A stretch of 64,000 bases of DNA from Phycisphaeraceae bacterium (GCA_015709595.1 CP054178.1:1054001-1118000); one strand, 5' to 3'. Numbered from the stretch's first letter, positions 34,507 to 42,492 are shown. A program made the numbers and translations. The notes: a model not told the origin generated them from the sequence alone.

Positions 34507-35253
34507 CTAATCCCCTCGCTCGTGCCGTAGGCGCGACAGTTCCGCACGGAGCGGCGCCCAGTACAGCGCATCCGCCTCGCGCTCCCGCTGCTCTTCGGCC
34601 CGCAGCGCTTCCCGCACGCCCGGTTCATCGTGCTTGAGCGCGGCCGCCACGGCCGGGCGATCCGCCGCCATGATTCGAGCCGTTTCGGTATGCGCCGAGG
34701 CAACTTCGATGAGATACCGTGGCGTCCGCAGCTCCCGCAGCCAGAACCGCACCTGCTGCGGCGTGGGTGCGTCGCCCGCGCCGAGAAAACTGGCATCCAC
34801 CAGCCGGGCCACCATCGGCCAGTCCTTGTCGCGCTGGGTCTTCTTGGCGGCCACCAGATCCTCCAGCGACAGAGCATCCACCGACCCATCCGGCAGGTGA
34901 AAAGTCGTTCGCCGCTCCCACAGCGATTCGAACTCGTCAACGCCGCGCAGCCGCGTCATGACATCCACCCGCATGCCCCGCGCCTCGGGATGCCCGCACC
35001 GAAAATGAACGGCCAGCCCCATGTCGAGGAAGCGCGGCTCGAACGGCGGCACGGCAATACAACTCGCCTGAAGCTCGTCAAGCGCGCGTTCCAGACGACT
35101 GAGATTCACGGGATCGCCCAGCACGATCAGATCGGTGTCGCGGCTAAACTCCGCTCCGCCGTACAACACGCACGCCTGGCCGCCCATCAGCAGCGAGCGC
35201 ACGCCATTCGTCCTCATCGAAGAAAGGACTCTGTGGATCGGGTTCGGGATCAA
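34507..35253 (-). CDS. Nucleotidyltransferase-superfamily protein
   Basis: 248 residues. LLMGGQACVLYGGAEFSRDTD is the helix-turn and G-G...D-x-D layout of the MNT/AbiEii-type nucleotidyltransferase fold; SLEDLVAAKKTQRDKDW follows as in related proteins. Such enzymes are often antitoxin/toxin or RNA-modifying proteins. TTG 35253 has GGAGG 5 nt upstream; ATG 35217 is an alternative. Either start lies inside the upstream small gene (35144-35386) in another frame, so the two overlap by 74-110 bp and are likely coupled. Confidence 0.78.
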   Translation of the reverse strand: MIPNPIHRVLSSMRTNGVRSLLMGGQACVLYGGAEFSRDTDLIVLGDPVNLSRLERALDELQASCIAVPPFEPRFLDMGLAVHFRCGHPEARGMRVDVMTRLRGVDEFESLWERRTTFHLPDGSVDALSLEDLVAAKKTQRDKDWPMVARLVDASFLGAGDAPTPQQVRFWLRELRTPRYLIEVASAHTETARIMAADRPAVAAALKHDEPGVREALRAEEQREREADALYWAPLRAELSRLRHERGD

Positions 35254-35386
35254 GCGTGCCTCCCAGCGCGAGGTACGTCCGCCACAGTTCCATGCTCGCT
35301 TCCCACCGCTGGAGCGGCGTCATGCAGATCCAGTCCGCCTGCTCCGGGTCAAGCTCTTCGAGGAACTGGCGCACTTGCTCGCGCAT
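35144..35386 (-). CDS. Small protein overlapping the nucleotidyltransferase gene
   Basis: 80 residues, MREQVRQFLEELDPEQADWI at the start, then TPLQRWEASMELWRTYLAL, with an acidic middle and a basic C-terminus (GVRVVRRSGV). No named family recognised, although similar 80-residue proteins paired with nucleotidyltransferases seem familiar from planctomycetes. Support for coding: TAGGAT lies exactly 5 nt before ATG 35386, as at other genes here, and an in-frame GGAGG precedes the overlapping downstream start. The pair may be a toxin-antitoxin-like unit (inference). Confidence 0.68.
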   Translation of the reverse strand: MREQVRQFLEELDPEQADWICMTPLQRWEASMELWRTYLALGGTLDPEPDPQSPFFDEDEWRALAADGRPGVRVVRRSGV

Positions 35387-35391
35387 GGTCG

Positions 35392-35397
35392 ATCCTA
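35392..35397 (-). promoter_or_regulatory. -10 hexamer TAGGAT of the small protein/nucleotidyltransferase pair
   Basis: TAGGAT ends 5 nt before ATG 35386; no Shine-Dalgarno is present. Confidence 0.55.
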
Positions 35398-35544
35398 GGC
35401 CCGCCCGACCACCCACCGATCGGCATGGTCACACACCGTCCACTCCAACCCCAACTTGTCTCCTCCCCTTCAGGATTGCATTCCTCCTCGCACACGGGCC
35501 GCGCCTGAATCCCGGCTACGATCCCCTCCCACGCCCTCGACCGG

Positions 35545-36399
35545 ATGAACCCCCGCATGGCCCTGTTCCGACGATCCAAGAAACTACCCGGCAAGGAGAA
35601 GCCCCAGCCCACAACCTGGTACGGGCGGCTGTGGGTCAACTGGATTCGCCCCATCGGCCTGGCCGTGCTCATCGTCTTCGGCTTCCGCTCCATGTTCATC
35701 GACTGGAACGATGTACCCTCCTCCTCCATGGAGCCGACCATCCTCGTCGGCGACCGCATCTTCGTGAATCGCACCGCCTTCGGGCTGCAGGTGCCCTTCT
35801 CCACCGCGCTCGGCGGGCCGTGGTGGATTCTCAAATGGGGCCAGCCGCAGCGCGGCGATATCGTCGTCTTCTTCGCCACCCAGAAAGAACCCGGCGGCGC
35901 CACCGCCACCCGGCGGCTCGTCAAACGCATCGCGGGCGTGCCCGGCGACACGCTGGAAATGCGCAACGGAGTCCTCAGCGTGAACGGCAAGCCGGTCGAA
36001 ACGCGCGAGGGCAACGCCGGCAAGTACGCCCGGCTCGATCTGCACGGCGTCCACCCCGACCAGGCCGCGTTCTCGCAGGAAGTGCTGGGCGATGTGCTGC
36101 ACCCCGTCATGCACACACACAACTCGCGCTCGCCCTTCTCCACCTTCGGCCCGGTGGTGGTGCCCGAGGGTCACTACCTGATGATGGGCGACAACCGCAA
36201 CAACAGCCGCGACTCGCGCCGCGTCGAAGGGCTGCCGGATGAGAACAACGGCTTCGGCTTTGTGCCCCGCGAGAAGATCGTCGGCCGCGCATTCGGCGTG
36301 GCGTTCTCGGTGGACAAGGTGCCCTCCTTCCGCCCGCGCTGGGAGCGGTTCTTCCGCGGCTTCGATCAGACGCGCGTGGAAGCGCCGGCGGGCAACTGA
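35545..36399 (+). CDS. lepB: Signal peptidase I
   Basis: Cleaves signal peptides from exported proteins at the outer face of the inner membrane. 284 residues, one membrane helix (about 31-48), then the catalytic Ser in PSSSMEPTILVGD (about residue 61), Lys in TRRLVKRIAGVPGD (about 127), and GDNRNNSRDSR near the C-terminus. An insert of ~50 residues lies between the Lys box and GDNRNNS. TACGAT lies 22 nt before ATG 35545; ATG 35557 is an alternative start. Confidence 0.94.
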   Translation: MNPRMALFRRSKKLPGKEKPQPTTWYGRLWVNWIRPIGLAVLIVFGFRSMFIDWNDVPSSSMEPTILVGDRIFVNRTAFGLQVPFSTALGGPWWILKWGQPQRGDIVVFFATQKEPGGATATRRLVKRIAGVPGDTLEMRNGVLSVNGKPVETREGNAGKYARLDLHGVHPDQAAFSQEVLGDVLHPVMHTHNSRSPFSTFGPVVVPEGHYLMMGDNRNNSRDSRRVEGLPDENNGFGFVPREKIVGRAFGVAFSVDKVPSFRPRWERFFRGFDQTRVEAPAGN

Positions 36400-36447
36400 C
36401 GCCTGACTCGGCGAGGCAGGCGTCGTGGATGCGGGTGTCCAGTGGAG

Positions 36448-36463
36448 CAGGCGTCCCCGCCTG
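36448..36463. repeat. CAGGCGTCCCCGCCTG repeat next to the EF-G remnant
   Basis: Third copy of the palindromic element at 3801-3883 (one extra C). It lies 7 bp from the boundary of the EF-G 3'-end remnant. Confidence 0.55.
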
Positions 36464-36470
36464 CCATCGA

Positions 36471-36550
36471 TTACTCCTCCTCCGCCCTTGGCTTGTACCG
36501 CGCCACCACCTCCGCCTGGATGTTGGGCGGCGTCTGCTCGTCGTGGCTGT
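36471..36550 (-). pseudogene. Remnant copy of the EF-G-like gene 3' end
   Basis: The 80 bp match the last 80 bp of the intact EF-G-like gene (37091-37170) at 77 positions; differences are at 36471, 36510 and 36540. It still encodes SHDEQTPPNIQAEVVARYKP and RAEEE followed by a stop. Identity falls to about half over the next 20 bp and then disappears. The copy and the gene are in the same orientation and flank the DUF4258/DUF2283 pair. Confidence 0.85.
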
Positions 36551-36588
36551 CCTCCACCGTCGACGGGCGCGGGACGAACCGGTCCCGC

Positions 36589-36789
36589 TCACGCCGCGAC
36601 TTGCTGATACGAAAACTCCGGGATGCCGGTGCGCCGCGAGGCGTGTTCGATCGTCAGCGCGCAGAGGTTGCCCTGGGCGTCGAGGTCGAGCGTCGTGTTC
36701 TCATCGAGATCGCGGGTGTGGGCGACCGCCCCGTCCTCGCGGAACTCGATCAGCAGCGTGTCGGTGTCGGTGAAGTAGCGGATTCTCAT
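36589..36789 (-). CDS. DUF2283 family protein, putative antitoxin-like partner
   Basis: 66 residues, MRIRYFTDTDTLLIEFRE at the start and DLDENTTLDLDAQGNLCALT with IEHAS, the two-strand pattern of DUF2283. It starts at ATG 36789, overlapping the stop of the DUF4258-like gene (ATGA). The DUF4258/DUF2283 pair is common in bacteria and is widely treated as a candidate toxin-antitoxin module. Its stop lies 39 bp before the EF-G remnant. Confidence 0.85.
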   Translation of the reverse strand: MRIRYFTDTDTLLIEFREDGAVAHTRDLDENTTLDLDAQGNLCALTIEHASRRTGIPEFSYQQVAA

Positions 36790-37034
36790 GGTCGAAAGTC
36801 GCGATCGAAGAAAGCGTTGTGAACCGTGAGGCGGTCCTCCAGGAGCACGACGCGAAGGTATCGGCCTTCGTGCTCGGGCACGGGCGCCCATCGGCGGACT
36901 CGGCCGTCGGCCTGCACCACCTCGCGGAGCGGGTGAGAGACCGCCCGTTCGATCCATTCGTCGCGGATGATAGCGCGGTCGGGACGCTGCCGAATCGCCA
37001 GAAAGTACTGGGTGAACTTCAAGGGCATGAGCAC
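36786..37034 (-). CDS. DUF4258-like protein, putative toxin
   Basis: 82 residues (80 from the better ATG at 37028). It has LKFTQYFLAIRQRPDRAIIR, SHPLREVVQADGRVRRWAPV and YLRVVLLEDRLTVHNAFFDR, matching small DUF4258-type putative RNases. It begins 57 bp after the EF-G stop codon, on the same strand. Upstream sequence GGAT about 8 nt from ATG 37028 is a weak ribosome site. Confidence 0.78.
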   Translation of the reverse strand: MLMPLKFTQYFLAIRQRPDRAIIRDEWIERAVSHPLREVVQADGRVRRWAPVPEHEGRYLRVVLLEDRLTVHNAFFDRDFRP

Positions 37035-37090
37035 GATCCGTGGCGGGTTTCACTCGATGATTCGCTCCGCCCGCCCGCGCTTCCCTTCGC

Positions 37091-39178
37091 CTACTCCTCC
37101 TCCGCCCTTGGCTTGTACCGCGCCACCACTTCCGCCTGGATGTTGGGCGGCGTCTGCTCATCGTGGCTGTATTCCATGCTGTACGAGCCCGCGCCGCCCG
37201 TGATGGACTTGAGCTGGGCGGAGTACGACATCACTTCCGCCAGCGGCACCTCGGCCTTCACCACCGCCTGGTTGCCGGGCAGCATGTCGGTGCCCTGGAT
37301 GCGGCCGCGGCGGCCTGAGAGGTCGCTGGAGATGGCGCCGATCTGGTCGGCGGGCACGGTGATCTCCAGGTGGACATAGGGCTCCAGCAGCACGGGGCGG
37401 GCCTTGCTCACCGCGTCGATGAACGCCTTTCGGCCCGCGGTGATGAAGGCCACTTCCTTCGAGTCCACGTCGTGGTACTTGCCGTCGTACACCGACACGC
37501 GGATGCCCTGCATGGGGTAGCCCGCGACCGCGCCGGTGGAGAGCACCTGTCGGATGCCCTTTTCGATGGCGGGCAGGAACTGCTTGGGGATCGACCCGCC
37601 GAAGGTGTCATCCACGAACTCGAAGAGTTCGCCGTTGGCGGCGCCCTCCTCGGCGGTGAGGGGTTCGACGCGCAGGTAGACCTCGCCGAACTGTCCCGCG
37701 CCGCCGGTCTGCTTCTTGTGGCGGTGGTGGCCGTCGGCCTTGGCGGTGATGGTCTCCTTGTAGGCCACCTTGGGCAGGCGGGCCTCCACGTCCACGCCGT
37801 AGCGATCCTTGAGCATCCGGAGTTTCATGCGCAGGTGCTGCTCGCCCAGCCCGCGGATGACCGTTTCGTTGGTCGCCGCCACGCGCTCGACGGCGAAGGT
37901 GGGATCCTCGGCGGTCATCTTGTGCAGGGCCTCGGCGAGCTTGGTCTCCGCGCCCTTCTGCTTGCCCTCGATGGCCAGCCCGTACATGGGCTTGGGCAGG
38001 GCCAGCGGCTTGAGGTGCAGGTCTTCGCCGATCTCACCCGTGTGAAGCACCGAGTTGAAGTGAATCTCGTCGATCTTGGCCACCGCGCCGATGTCTCCCG
38101 CGATGATCTGCCTGATCTCGGCGTGATCCTTGCCCCGCACCTTGAAGACGTGCGCGATGCGCACACCCTTGCGCCCCGCGTCCACGCGCGGCTGCAGGTC
38201 CGATCCGACGTGCCCCTGATGCACGCGGAAGACCGCCAGCTTGCCCACGTAGGGGTCGCTGGCGACCTTGAACACGTGCGCCACCAGCGGCTTGGAGGAA
38301 TCCGGCACGGCGCGGAAGGGTTTGAGTTCCCCCCCTACTCCTGCCCCCGCACCACCCGCCGTGTACTGGAACGGACGGGGGTTGCCCTCCAGCGGGCTGG
38401 GCAGGTTGTGGGCGAAGAAATCGACGAGCTCCTTCAGCCCCACGTTCTCGCGGGCGGAGGTGAAGAAGACCGGGATCAGGTGTCCCTCGCGCAGGGCCTT
38501 GCAGAACGGTTCATGCAGTTTCTCGATGGGGACCGAGCCGTTGGCCAGGTATTCCTCCATCAGTGCTTCATCCACCTCCACCACCTGGTCCACGATGCCG
38601 GTGTGGAACTCGGACACGTCGCCCATGTCGCTCGCGCCCGAGGCGTTCTGAAAGCAGTCGATCACCTGCTTGCCGCCATTGGCGGGCAGGTTGACGGGGC
38701 GGCATTCGCTGCCGAAGGTTTCCTGCACCGCGCCGAGCAGGTCGAGCAGGTCGCCGCCGTGATCGATCTTGTTGATGATGATCATGCGGGGCAGATTTCG
38801 CTCGGCGGCGAACTTCATCAGCCGCCTCGCCACCGGGTCGATGCCGCGAACCGGGTCGAGCATGACGATCACCGTCTCCACCGCGGGCATGGCGCAGAAG
38901 GCCTTGCCGATGAAGTCGGGAGCCCCGGGCGTGTCAATGAGGTTGATGTGCGCCCCGGCGTGGTCGAAGTGGACCAGGGCGCTGTCGATGCTGTGATGGA
39001 GTTCCTTCTCCAGCGGGTCGTAGTCGGTGACCGTGTTGCCGTCCTCCACGCGCCCCACCCGTCCGATCAGTCCGGCGTTGTGCAGCAGGTGCTCGACGAG
39101 GGTCGTCTTGCCCGACGCCGCACTGCCGGTCAGGGCAATGTTGCGGATGTCCTTGGTGGTGTAGGCGGGTGTCATCAT
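37091..39178 (-). CDS. fusA: Elongation factor G-like GTPase (EF-G2 type)
   Basis: GTP-dependent translocase family. 695 residues. G1 TGSAASGKTTLVEH, G3 LIDTPGAPDF, G4 IINKID; the start IRNIALTGS plus GRVGRVEDGNTVTDYDPLEK fits the second EF-G subfamily rather than housekeeping EF-G with its GHIDAGKT P-loop. Domains II-V follow, ending SHDEQTPPNIQAEVVARYKP. A Gly/Ala/Val run (TAGGAGAGVGG, 38328-38363) interrupts domain II. GGAGG lies 8 nt before ATG 39178. The last 80 bp recur at 36471-36550. Role may be distinct from canonical translocation. Confidence 0.93.
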   Translation of the reverse strand: MMTPAYTTKDIRNIALTGSAASGKTTLVEHLLHNAGLIGRVGRVEDGNTVTDYDPLEKELHHSIDSALVHFDHAGAHINLIDTPGAPDFIGKAFCAMPAVETVIVMLDPVRGIDPVARRLMKFAAERNLPRMIIINKIDHGGDLLDLLGAVQETFGSECRPVNLPANGGKQVIDCFQNASGASDMGDVSEFHTGIVDQVVEVDEALMEEYLANGSVPIEKLHEPFCKALREGHLIPVFFTSARENVGLKELVDFFAHNLPSPLEGNPRPFQYTAGGAGAGVGGELKPFRAVPDSSKPLVAHVFKVASDPYVGKLAVFRVHQGHVGSDLQPRVDAGRKGVRIAHVFKVRGKDHAEIRQIIAGDIGAVAKIDEIHFNSVLHTGEIGEDLHLKPLALPKPMYGLAIEGKQKGAETKLAEALHKMTAEDPTFAVERVAATNETVIRGLGEQHLRMKLRMLKDRYGVDVEARLPKVAYKETITAKADGHHRHKKQTGGAGQFGEVYLRVEPLTAEEGAANGELFEFVDDTFGGSIPKQFLPAIEKGIRQVLSTGAVAGYPMQGIRVSVYDGKYHDVDSKEVAFITAGRKAFIDAVSKARPVLLEPYVHLEITVPADQIGAISSDLSGRRGRIQGTDMLPGNQAVVKAEVPLAEVMSYSAQLKSITGGAGSYSMEYSHDEQTPPNIQAEVVARYKPRAEEE

Positions 39179-39252
39179 GGCACGGTCCTCCTGCACGCGG
39201 CCCCAACGCCGCGGAAAAGGGTTCAGAAGGCGCCCAAGCGGCGCAGTCCAGG

Positions 39253-39258
39253 ATTGTA
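39253..39258 (-). promoter_or_regulatory. -10 hexamer TACAAT upstream of the EF-G-like gene
   Basis: Lies 74 nt before ATG 39178, giving a leader of about 65 nt with a GGAGG site. Confidence 0.45.
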
Positions 39259-39324
39259 GCGGAAGACGTGCGAATCAGGTACGTGCTCGTCGCCGCACGA
39301 ACAGCGTGGAGGCGACGGCGGTTG

Positions 39325-39356
39325 GAAAGAAAAACGCCCCGGGGCTGCCCGGGGCG
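39325..39356 (-). terminator. Intrinsic terminator downstream of the exported Cys-rich protein gene
   Basis: 9-bp stem CGCCCCGGG/CCCGGGGCG with a 4-nt loop (39335-39356). On the minus strand it is followed by TTTTTCTTTC, so it terminates the gene at 39381-40583 before the EF-G-like promoter. Confidence 0.85.
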
Positions 39357-39380
39357 TATGACATCGGAAGGCGGCAGCCG

Positions 39381-40583
39381 CTACTCGCACTCCGGACATC
39401 CGGATGGACCCTGTGTTGGATGCGCACAGATTCGCTCGATCTCCGAGCAGCTGATGGACGTTGACGTCTCCTCAAAGCACTCCAAGGTCAGGTGCGGCGT
39501 ATCGCAGGCAATATCCTGAAGTCCGCCGATGGCTCGGATCCACACGCACGCTCCGCTCGGCGCCGTCGGCACGCAGTCGTCGTCGACAAGCGTCATCGCC
39601 CACCACCACTCCTTGCCATCGGGACACACATCCATCACGGGACATGCCGTGCGGAACTGGTCCCAGGAGTTCCGACGAATCCACGTGATCTCCGTGTGCT
39701 GCTGATTCGTTTCATCACACCAGATGATCTTGACGGGATAGGAGGGGCACAGATCCTGCGCTCGCGTTCGGCGCGCCAAGAACCCTTGCACATTCAATTT
39801 CGTCAGCACCGCGTGGGCGAGTTCGCGTGCTTCCGACTCCGGAATACCCCGCGTCTGCAACGCTTCGGTGACGATGCGAAGCGGCCCCAGCGAACGCCAT
39901 GGCTCGGACCTGTTCCGGGCGGAATCCTCAGAGGCGTAGTCCATCAATCCGACGGCCCATGTCGTCGCATTGACAGCTTCCTGACCCTCCAGTCCCAGTT
40001 CAAGAAACGCGGCATAAAGAAAACCGTGGATGTTACCCTGCCAACTAAAGAACGCCCGATTGTTCAATGACATTCTTCCTGGCGCTCGTGGTTGATCTGA
40101 TGGTGCTGTCACCGCGGTGACTGTCCGCATCTCACCATGCAGTTCCGTTAATTGGGCGATCGCCGACTCCGCCGCCTTTTCCGCCGCCTCCGACTCGAAG
40201 CCGATCGCTCGAAACGCGAACCGCGCATAGACCTTGGGATCCCTGACGGCCTCGCGATTGGTCAAGCCGATGACCGAGTCCGCCAGTTCAACCGCCCGCG
40301 AAGCGGGAATGCCCGCGGTCTCAAACACAGAAGCCACGAAAGCGAGCAGATTGTTCTCCCAGTGGTAGATGGGACGACGCTCCATCGCTGCGTCTCGATT
40401 GCCGTCATCCACCACCGGAGCGTACTGGATTGATCGAGCGTTCCTGAAACCGCAACCGCAGTCATTCCGGGCAGTGCGTGCATCAATCGAGGGCGCCGCC
40501 GCACCGACCCAGACGCCTCCACCACCGATGATGAGCGCGAGGATCGCGACACAGAACCAACGCTGCTGTAGTACGTTTCGCAT
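39381..40583 (-). CDS. Exported cysteine-rich protein of unknown function
   Basis: 400 residues. A signal peptide or signal anchor (about residues 10-30) is followed by NDCGCGF, two similar helical stretches (PIYHWENNLLAFVASVFETAG and AFFSWQGNIHGFLYAAFLEL), and a Cys-rich C-terminal third (about 290-400) with about 12 cysteines. Codon use looks less GC-rich than in its neighbours (by eye). GGGGA lies 9 nt before ATG 40583, and TTGACC-17 bp-TAGCTT (overlapping trmL's promoter) fits its promoter. No family recognised. Confidence 0.75.
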   Translation of the reverse strand: MRNVLQQRWFCVAILALIIGGGGVWVGAAAPSIDARTARNDCGCGFRNARSIQYAPVVDDGNRDAAMERRPIYHWENNLLAFVASVFETAGIPASRAVELADSVIGLTNREAVRDPKVYARFAFRAIGFESEAAEKAAESAIAQLTELHGEMRTVTAVTAPSDQPRAPGRMSLNNRAFFSWQGNIHGFLYAAFLELGLEGQEAVNATTWAVGLMDYASEDSARNRSEPWRSLGPLRIVTEALQTRGIPESEARELAHAVLTKLNVQGFLARRTRAQDLCPSYPVKIIWCDETNQQHTEITWIRRNSWDQFRTACPVMDVCPDGKEWWWAMTLVDDDCVPTAPSGACVWIRAIGGLQDIACDTPHLTLECFEETSTSISCSEIERICAHPTQGPSGCPECE

Positions 40584-40661
40584 GATATGTTCCCCTGACA
40601 GTAATCAGGCGATCCCTCTCCGAGTCGAAGCTATGCTGAGTAGGCGAGGAGGTCAAGTTTC

Positions 40662-41228
40662 ATGACGAGAAAAGAGCTGACTGCACCCTCTCCTGACACG
40701 CCTCTCTTCCACATCGTGCTTCTGAGCCCGGAGATCCCCAACAACACGGGGAACATCGGCCGCACCGCTGCCGCCACGGGGTGTCGGCTGCACATCATTC
40801 ATCCCATCGGCTTCGACATGTCGGAGAAAGCCCGTCGCCGGGCGGGGCTGGACTACTGGCACCTCGTCGATTGCGTGGAGCATGCCTCGTGGGAGGCGTT
40901 TGTGGCGCGCGAGGGACTCGAACCACTCTCCCCGGCATCCCGCCCGCCGCGCCTCTGGCTCTACACCACCAAGTCCGACCGACCGCACTGGGAGGCGACG
41001 TTCCGTCGCGGCGACTATCTGCTCTTCGGCCGCGAAACCGCGGGCGTGCCCGAGCATGTTCACGACTGGGTGGCCCGCGCGTGCGGCGAGGATCACCGCA
41101 TCACACTTCCCATGGTCAATGTGCCGGGGGCGCGGTCGCTCAACCTCGCCACCGCCGTGTGCGCCGCGGTGTACGAGGGGATGCGGCAGGTCATGTCCTC
41201 GTCCGTCGTGCGATCAGCCGCAGGATGA
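40662..41228 (+). CDS. trmL: tRNA (cytidine/uridine(34)-2'-O)-methyltransferase
   Basis: SPOUT-class enzyme that 2'-O-methylates the wobble base of tRNA-Leu isoacceptors. 188 residues. LLSPEIPNNTGNIGRTAAAT at the start, RRAGLDYW, LLFGRETAGVP and the knot-forming ITLPMVNVPGARSLNLATAV at the end. GGAGG lies 10 nt before ATG 40662. A TATGCT -10 overlaps the divergent promoter of the Cys-rich gene. The next genes, thiS and thiG, have their own promoters. Confidence 0.93.
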   Translation: MTRKELTAPSPDTPLFHIVLLSPEIPNNTGNIGRTAAATGCRLHIIHPIGFDMSEKARRRAGLDYWHLVDCVEHASWEAFVAREGLEPLSPASRPPRLWLYTTKSDRPHWEATFRRGDYLLFGRETAGVPEHVHDWVARACGEDHRITLPMVNVPGARSLNLATAVCAAVYEGMRQVMSSSVVRSAAG

Positions 41229-41293
41229 CCCGCACGGGCTGGCGGGCATCGGGAGCGCCGCGGATGGCCGCGCGCGTGCGCGGAAGCCAGCCC

Positions 41294-41299
41294 TACGAT
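41294..41299 (+). promoter_or_regulatory. -10 hexamer TACGAT of thiS (leaderless start)
   Basis: TACGAT is followed by 5 nt and ATG 41305. Confidence 0.55.
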
Positions 41300-41304
41300 C
41301 GGCC

Positions 41305-41508
41305 ATGCGGATCACGTTGAACGGCGAGCCGGTGTCGATGCCCGAGCCGCGACTGACGCTGTCGGAACTGCTGCAACGCTACCCGCCCGCCCACCGGGGT
41401 TACGCGGTGGAGGTGAATGGAGCCGTCACAACCCGCCGCGATCACGACCGGATCGAAATCCGCGAGGGTGACCGCGTCGAGATCGTCACGCTGGTGGGCG
41501 GCGGCTGA
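41305..41508 (+). CDS. thiS: Sulfur carrier protein ThiS
   Basis: Carries sulfur as a C-terminal thiocarboxylate to the thiazole synthase in thiamine synthesis. 67 residues, beta-grasp start MRITLNGEPVSMPE and LTLSELLQR, ending IVTLVGGG with the required terminal Gly-Gly. Immediately followed by its partner thiG (54 bp). Confidence 0.92.
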   Translation: MRITLNGEPVSMPEPRLTLSELLQRYPPAHRGYAVEVNGAVTTRRDHDRIEIREGDRVEIVTLVGGG

Positions 41509-41548
41509 GCGCGGCGACGGCCCCGCCAGCGCCACGGCGCGACATTCC

Positions 41549-41554
41549 TACAAT
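41549..41554 (+). promoter_or_regulatory. -10 hexamer TACAAT of thiG (leaderless start)
   Basis: TACAAT is followed by 8 nt and ATG 41563. The hexamer matches the bacterial consensus at five of six positions. Confidence 0.55.
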
Positions 41555-41562
41555 CCCGCGTC

Positions 41563-42492
41563 ATGCCCGTCGATCCCGCCATCATGTCGTCATCAGTCGC
41601 TCCCGCATACGCGCCGCTCGTGCTTGGTCCGGTCACCATCCACAACCGACTCATCGTCGGTACGGGGAAGTACGAGAATTACGAAGTGATGCAGCAGGCG
41701 CTGGACGCCTCGGGGGCCGAGGTCATCACCGTCGCCGTGCGGCGTGAGCGGCTGGTGGACCAGCAGGGCCGGTCGATCCTCGATTTCATCGACCTCGATC
41801 GGTACACGATTCTGCCCAACACCGCCGGGTGCTTCTCGGCGGAAGACGCTGTCCGCGTGGCGCGGCTGGGACGGGAGATTCTCGATCAGCTCGACAACCC
41901 CGGTCGCCACTGGGTGAAGCTCGAAGTGCTGGGCGACCGGAAGACGCTGCTGCCCGACCCCGTGGGCACGCTCGATGCCTGCCGCGAACTCGTGAAGGAC
42001 GGCTTCACGGTGCTGTGCTACTCGAGCGACGACCCGATCATGGCGCTGCGTCTGCGCGACGCGGGCGCCGCCAGCGTGATGCCCGCGGGCAGCCCGATCG
42101 GTTCGGGCCGCGGCATCGCCAACCCCAGCGCGATCCGGATCATTCTCGAACTCCTCAAGGGAGACGGCGCGGCGGCGCCGACCACGCCACCCGCACTTTC
42201 CGCCACGCAGTCGTCGGTTCCCGGTCCTCCGTCTTCGTCCTATCCCGTCATTGTTGACGCCGGCGTGGGCACGCCCAGCGACGTGACCCTGGCCATGGAG
42301 CTGGGCGCGGATGGCGTGCTGCTCAACACCGGCATCGCGCACGCCAGAGACCCTGTCCGCATGGCTCATGCCATGCGGGCGGCGTGCGAGGCCGGCTACC
42401 ACGGAGCGCGCGCGGGACGGATTCCCAGGCGGATGTACGCCACCGCCTCCAGCCCGTGGGAGGGCGTCGTCACCTACGTGCCGGGCGAGTGA
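41563..42492 (+). CDS. thiG: Thiazole synthase ThiG, with a low-complexity insertion
   Basis: Builds the thiazole phosphate of thiamine from DXP, ThiS-thiocarboxylate and dehydroglycine. 309 residues, longer than the usual ~255. [10 protein letters not shown]-like start ([16 protein letters not shown]), catalytic Lys in [10 protein letters not shown] (about 119), [19 protein letters not shown] and [12 protein letters not shown]. Between [10 protein letters not shown] and PVIVDAGVG there are about 25 extra residues rich in Pro/Ser/Thr/Ala (42163-42246), which are normally absent. The C-terminus is also extended. Partner of thiS. Confidence 0.93.
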   Translation: MPVDPAIMSSSVAPAYAPLVLGPVTIHNRLIVGTGKYENYEVMQQALDASGAEVITVAVRRERLVDQQGRSILDFIDLDRYTILPNTAGCFSAEDAVRVARLGREILDQLDNPGRHWVKLEVLGDRKTLLPDPVGTLDACRELVKDGFTVLCYSSDDPIMALRLRDAGAASVMPAGSPIGSGRGIANPSAIRIILELLKGDGAAAPTTPPALSATQSSVPGPPSSSYPVIVDAGVGTPSDVTLAMELGADGVLLNTGIAHARDPVRMAHAMRAACEAGYHGARAGRIPRRMYATASSPWEGVVTYVPGE

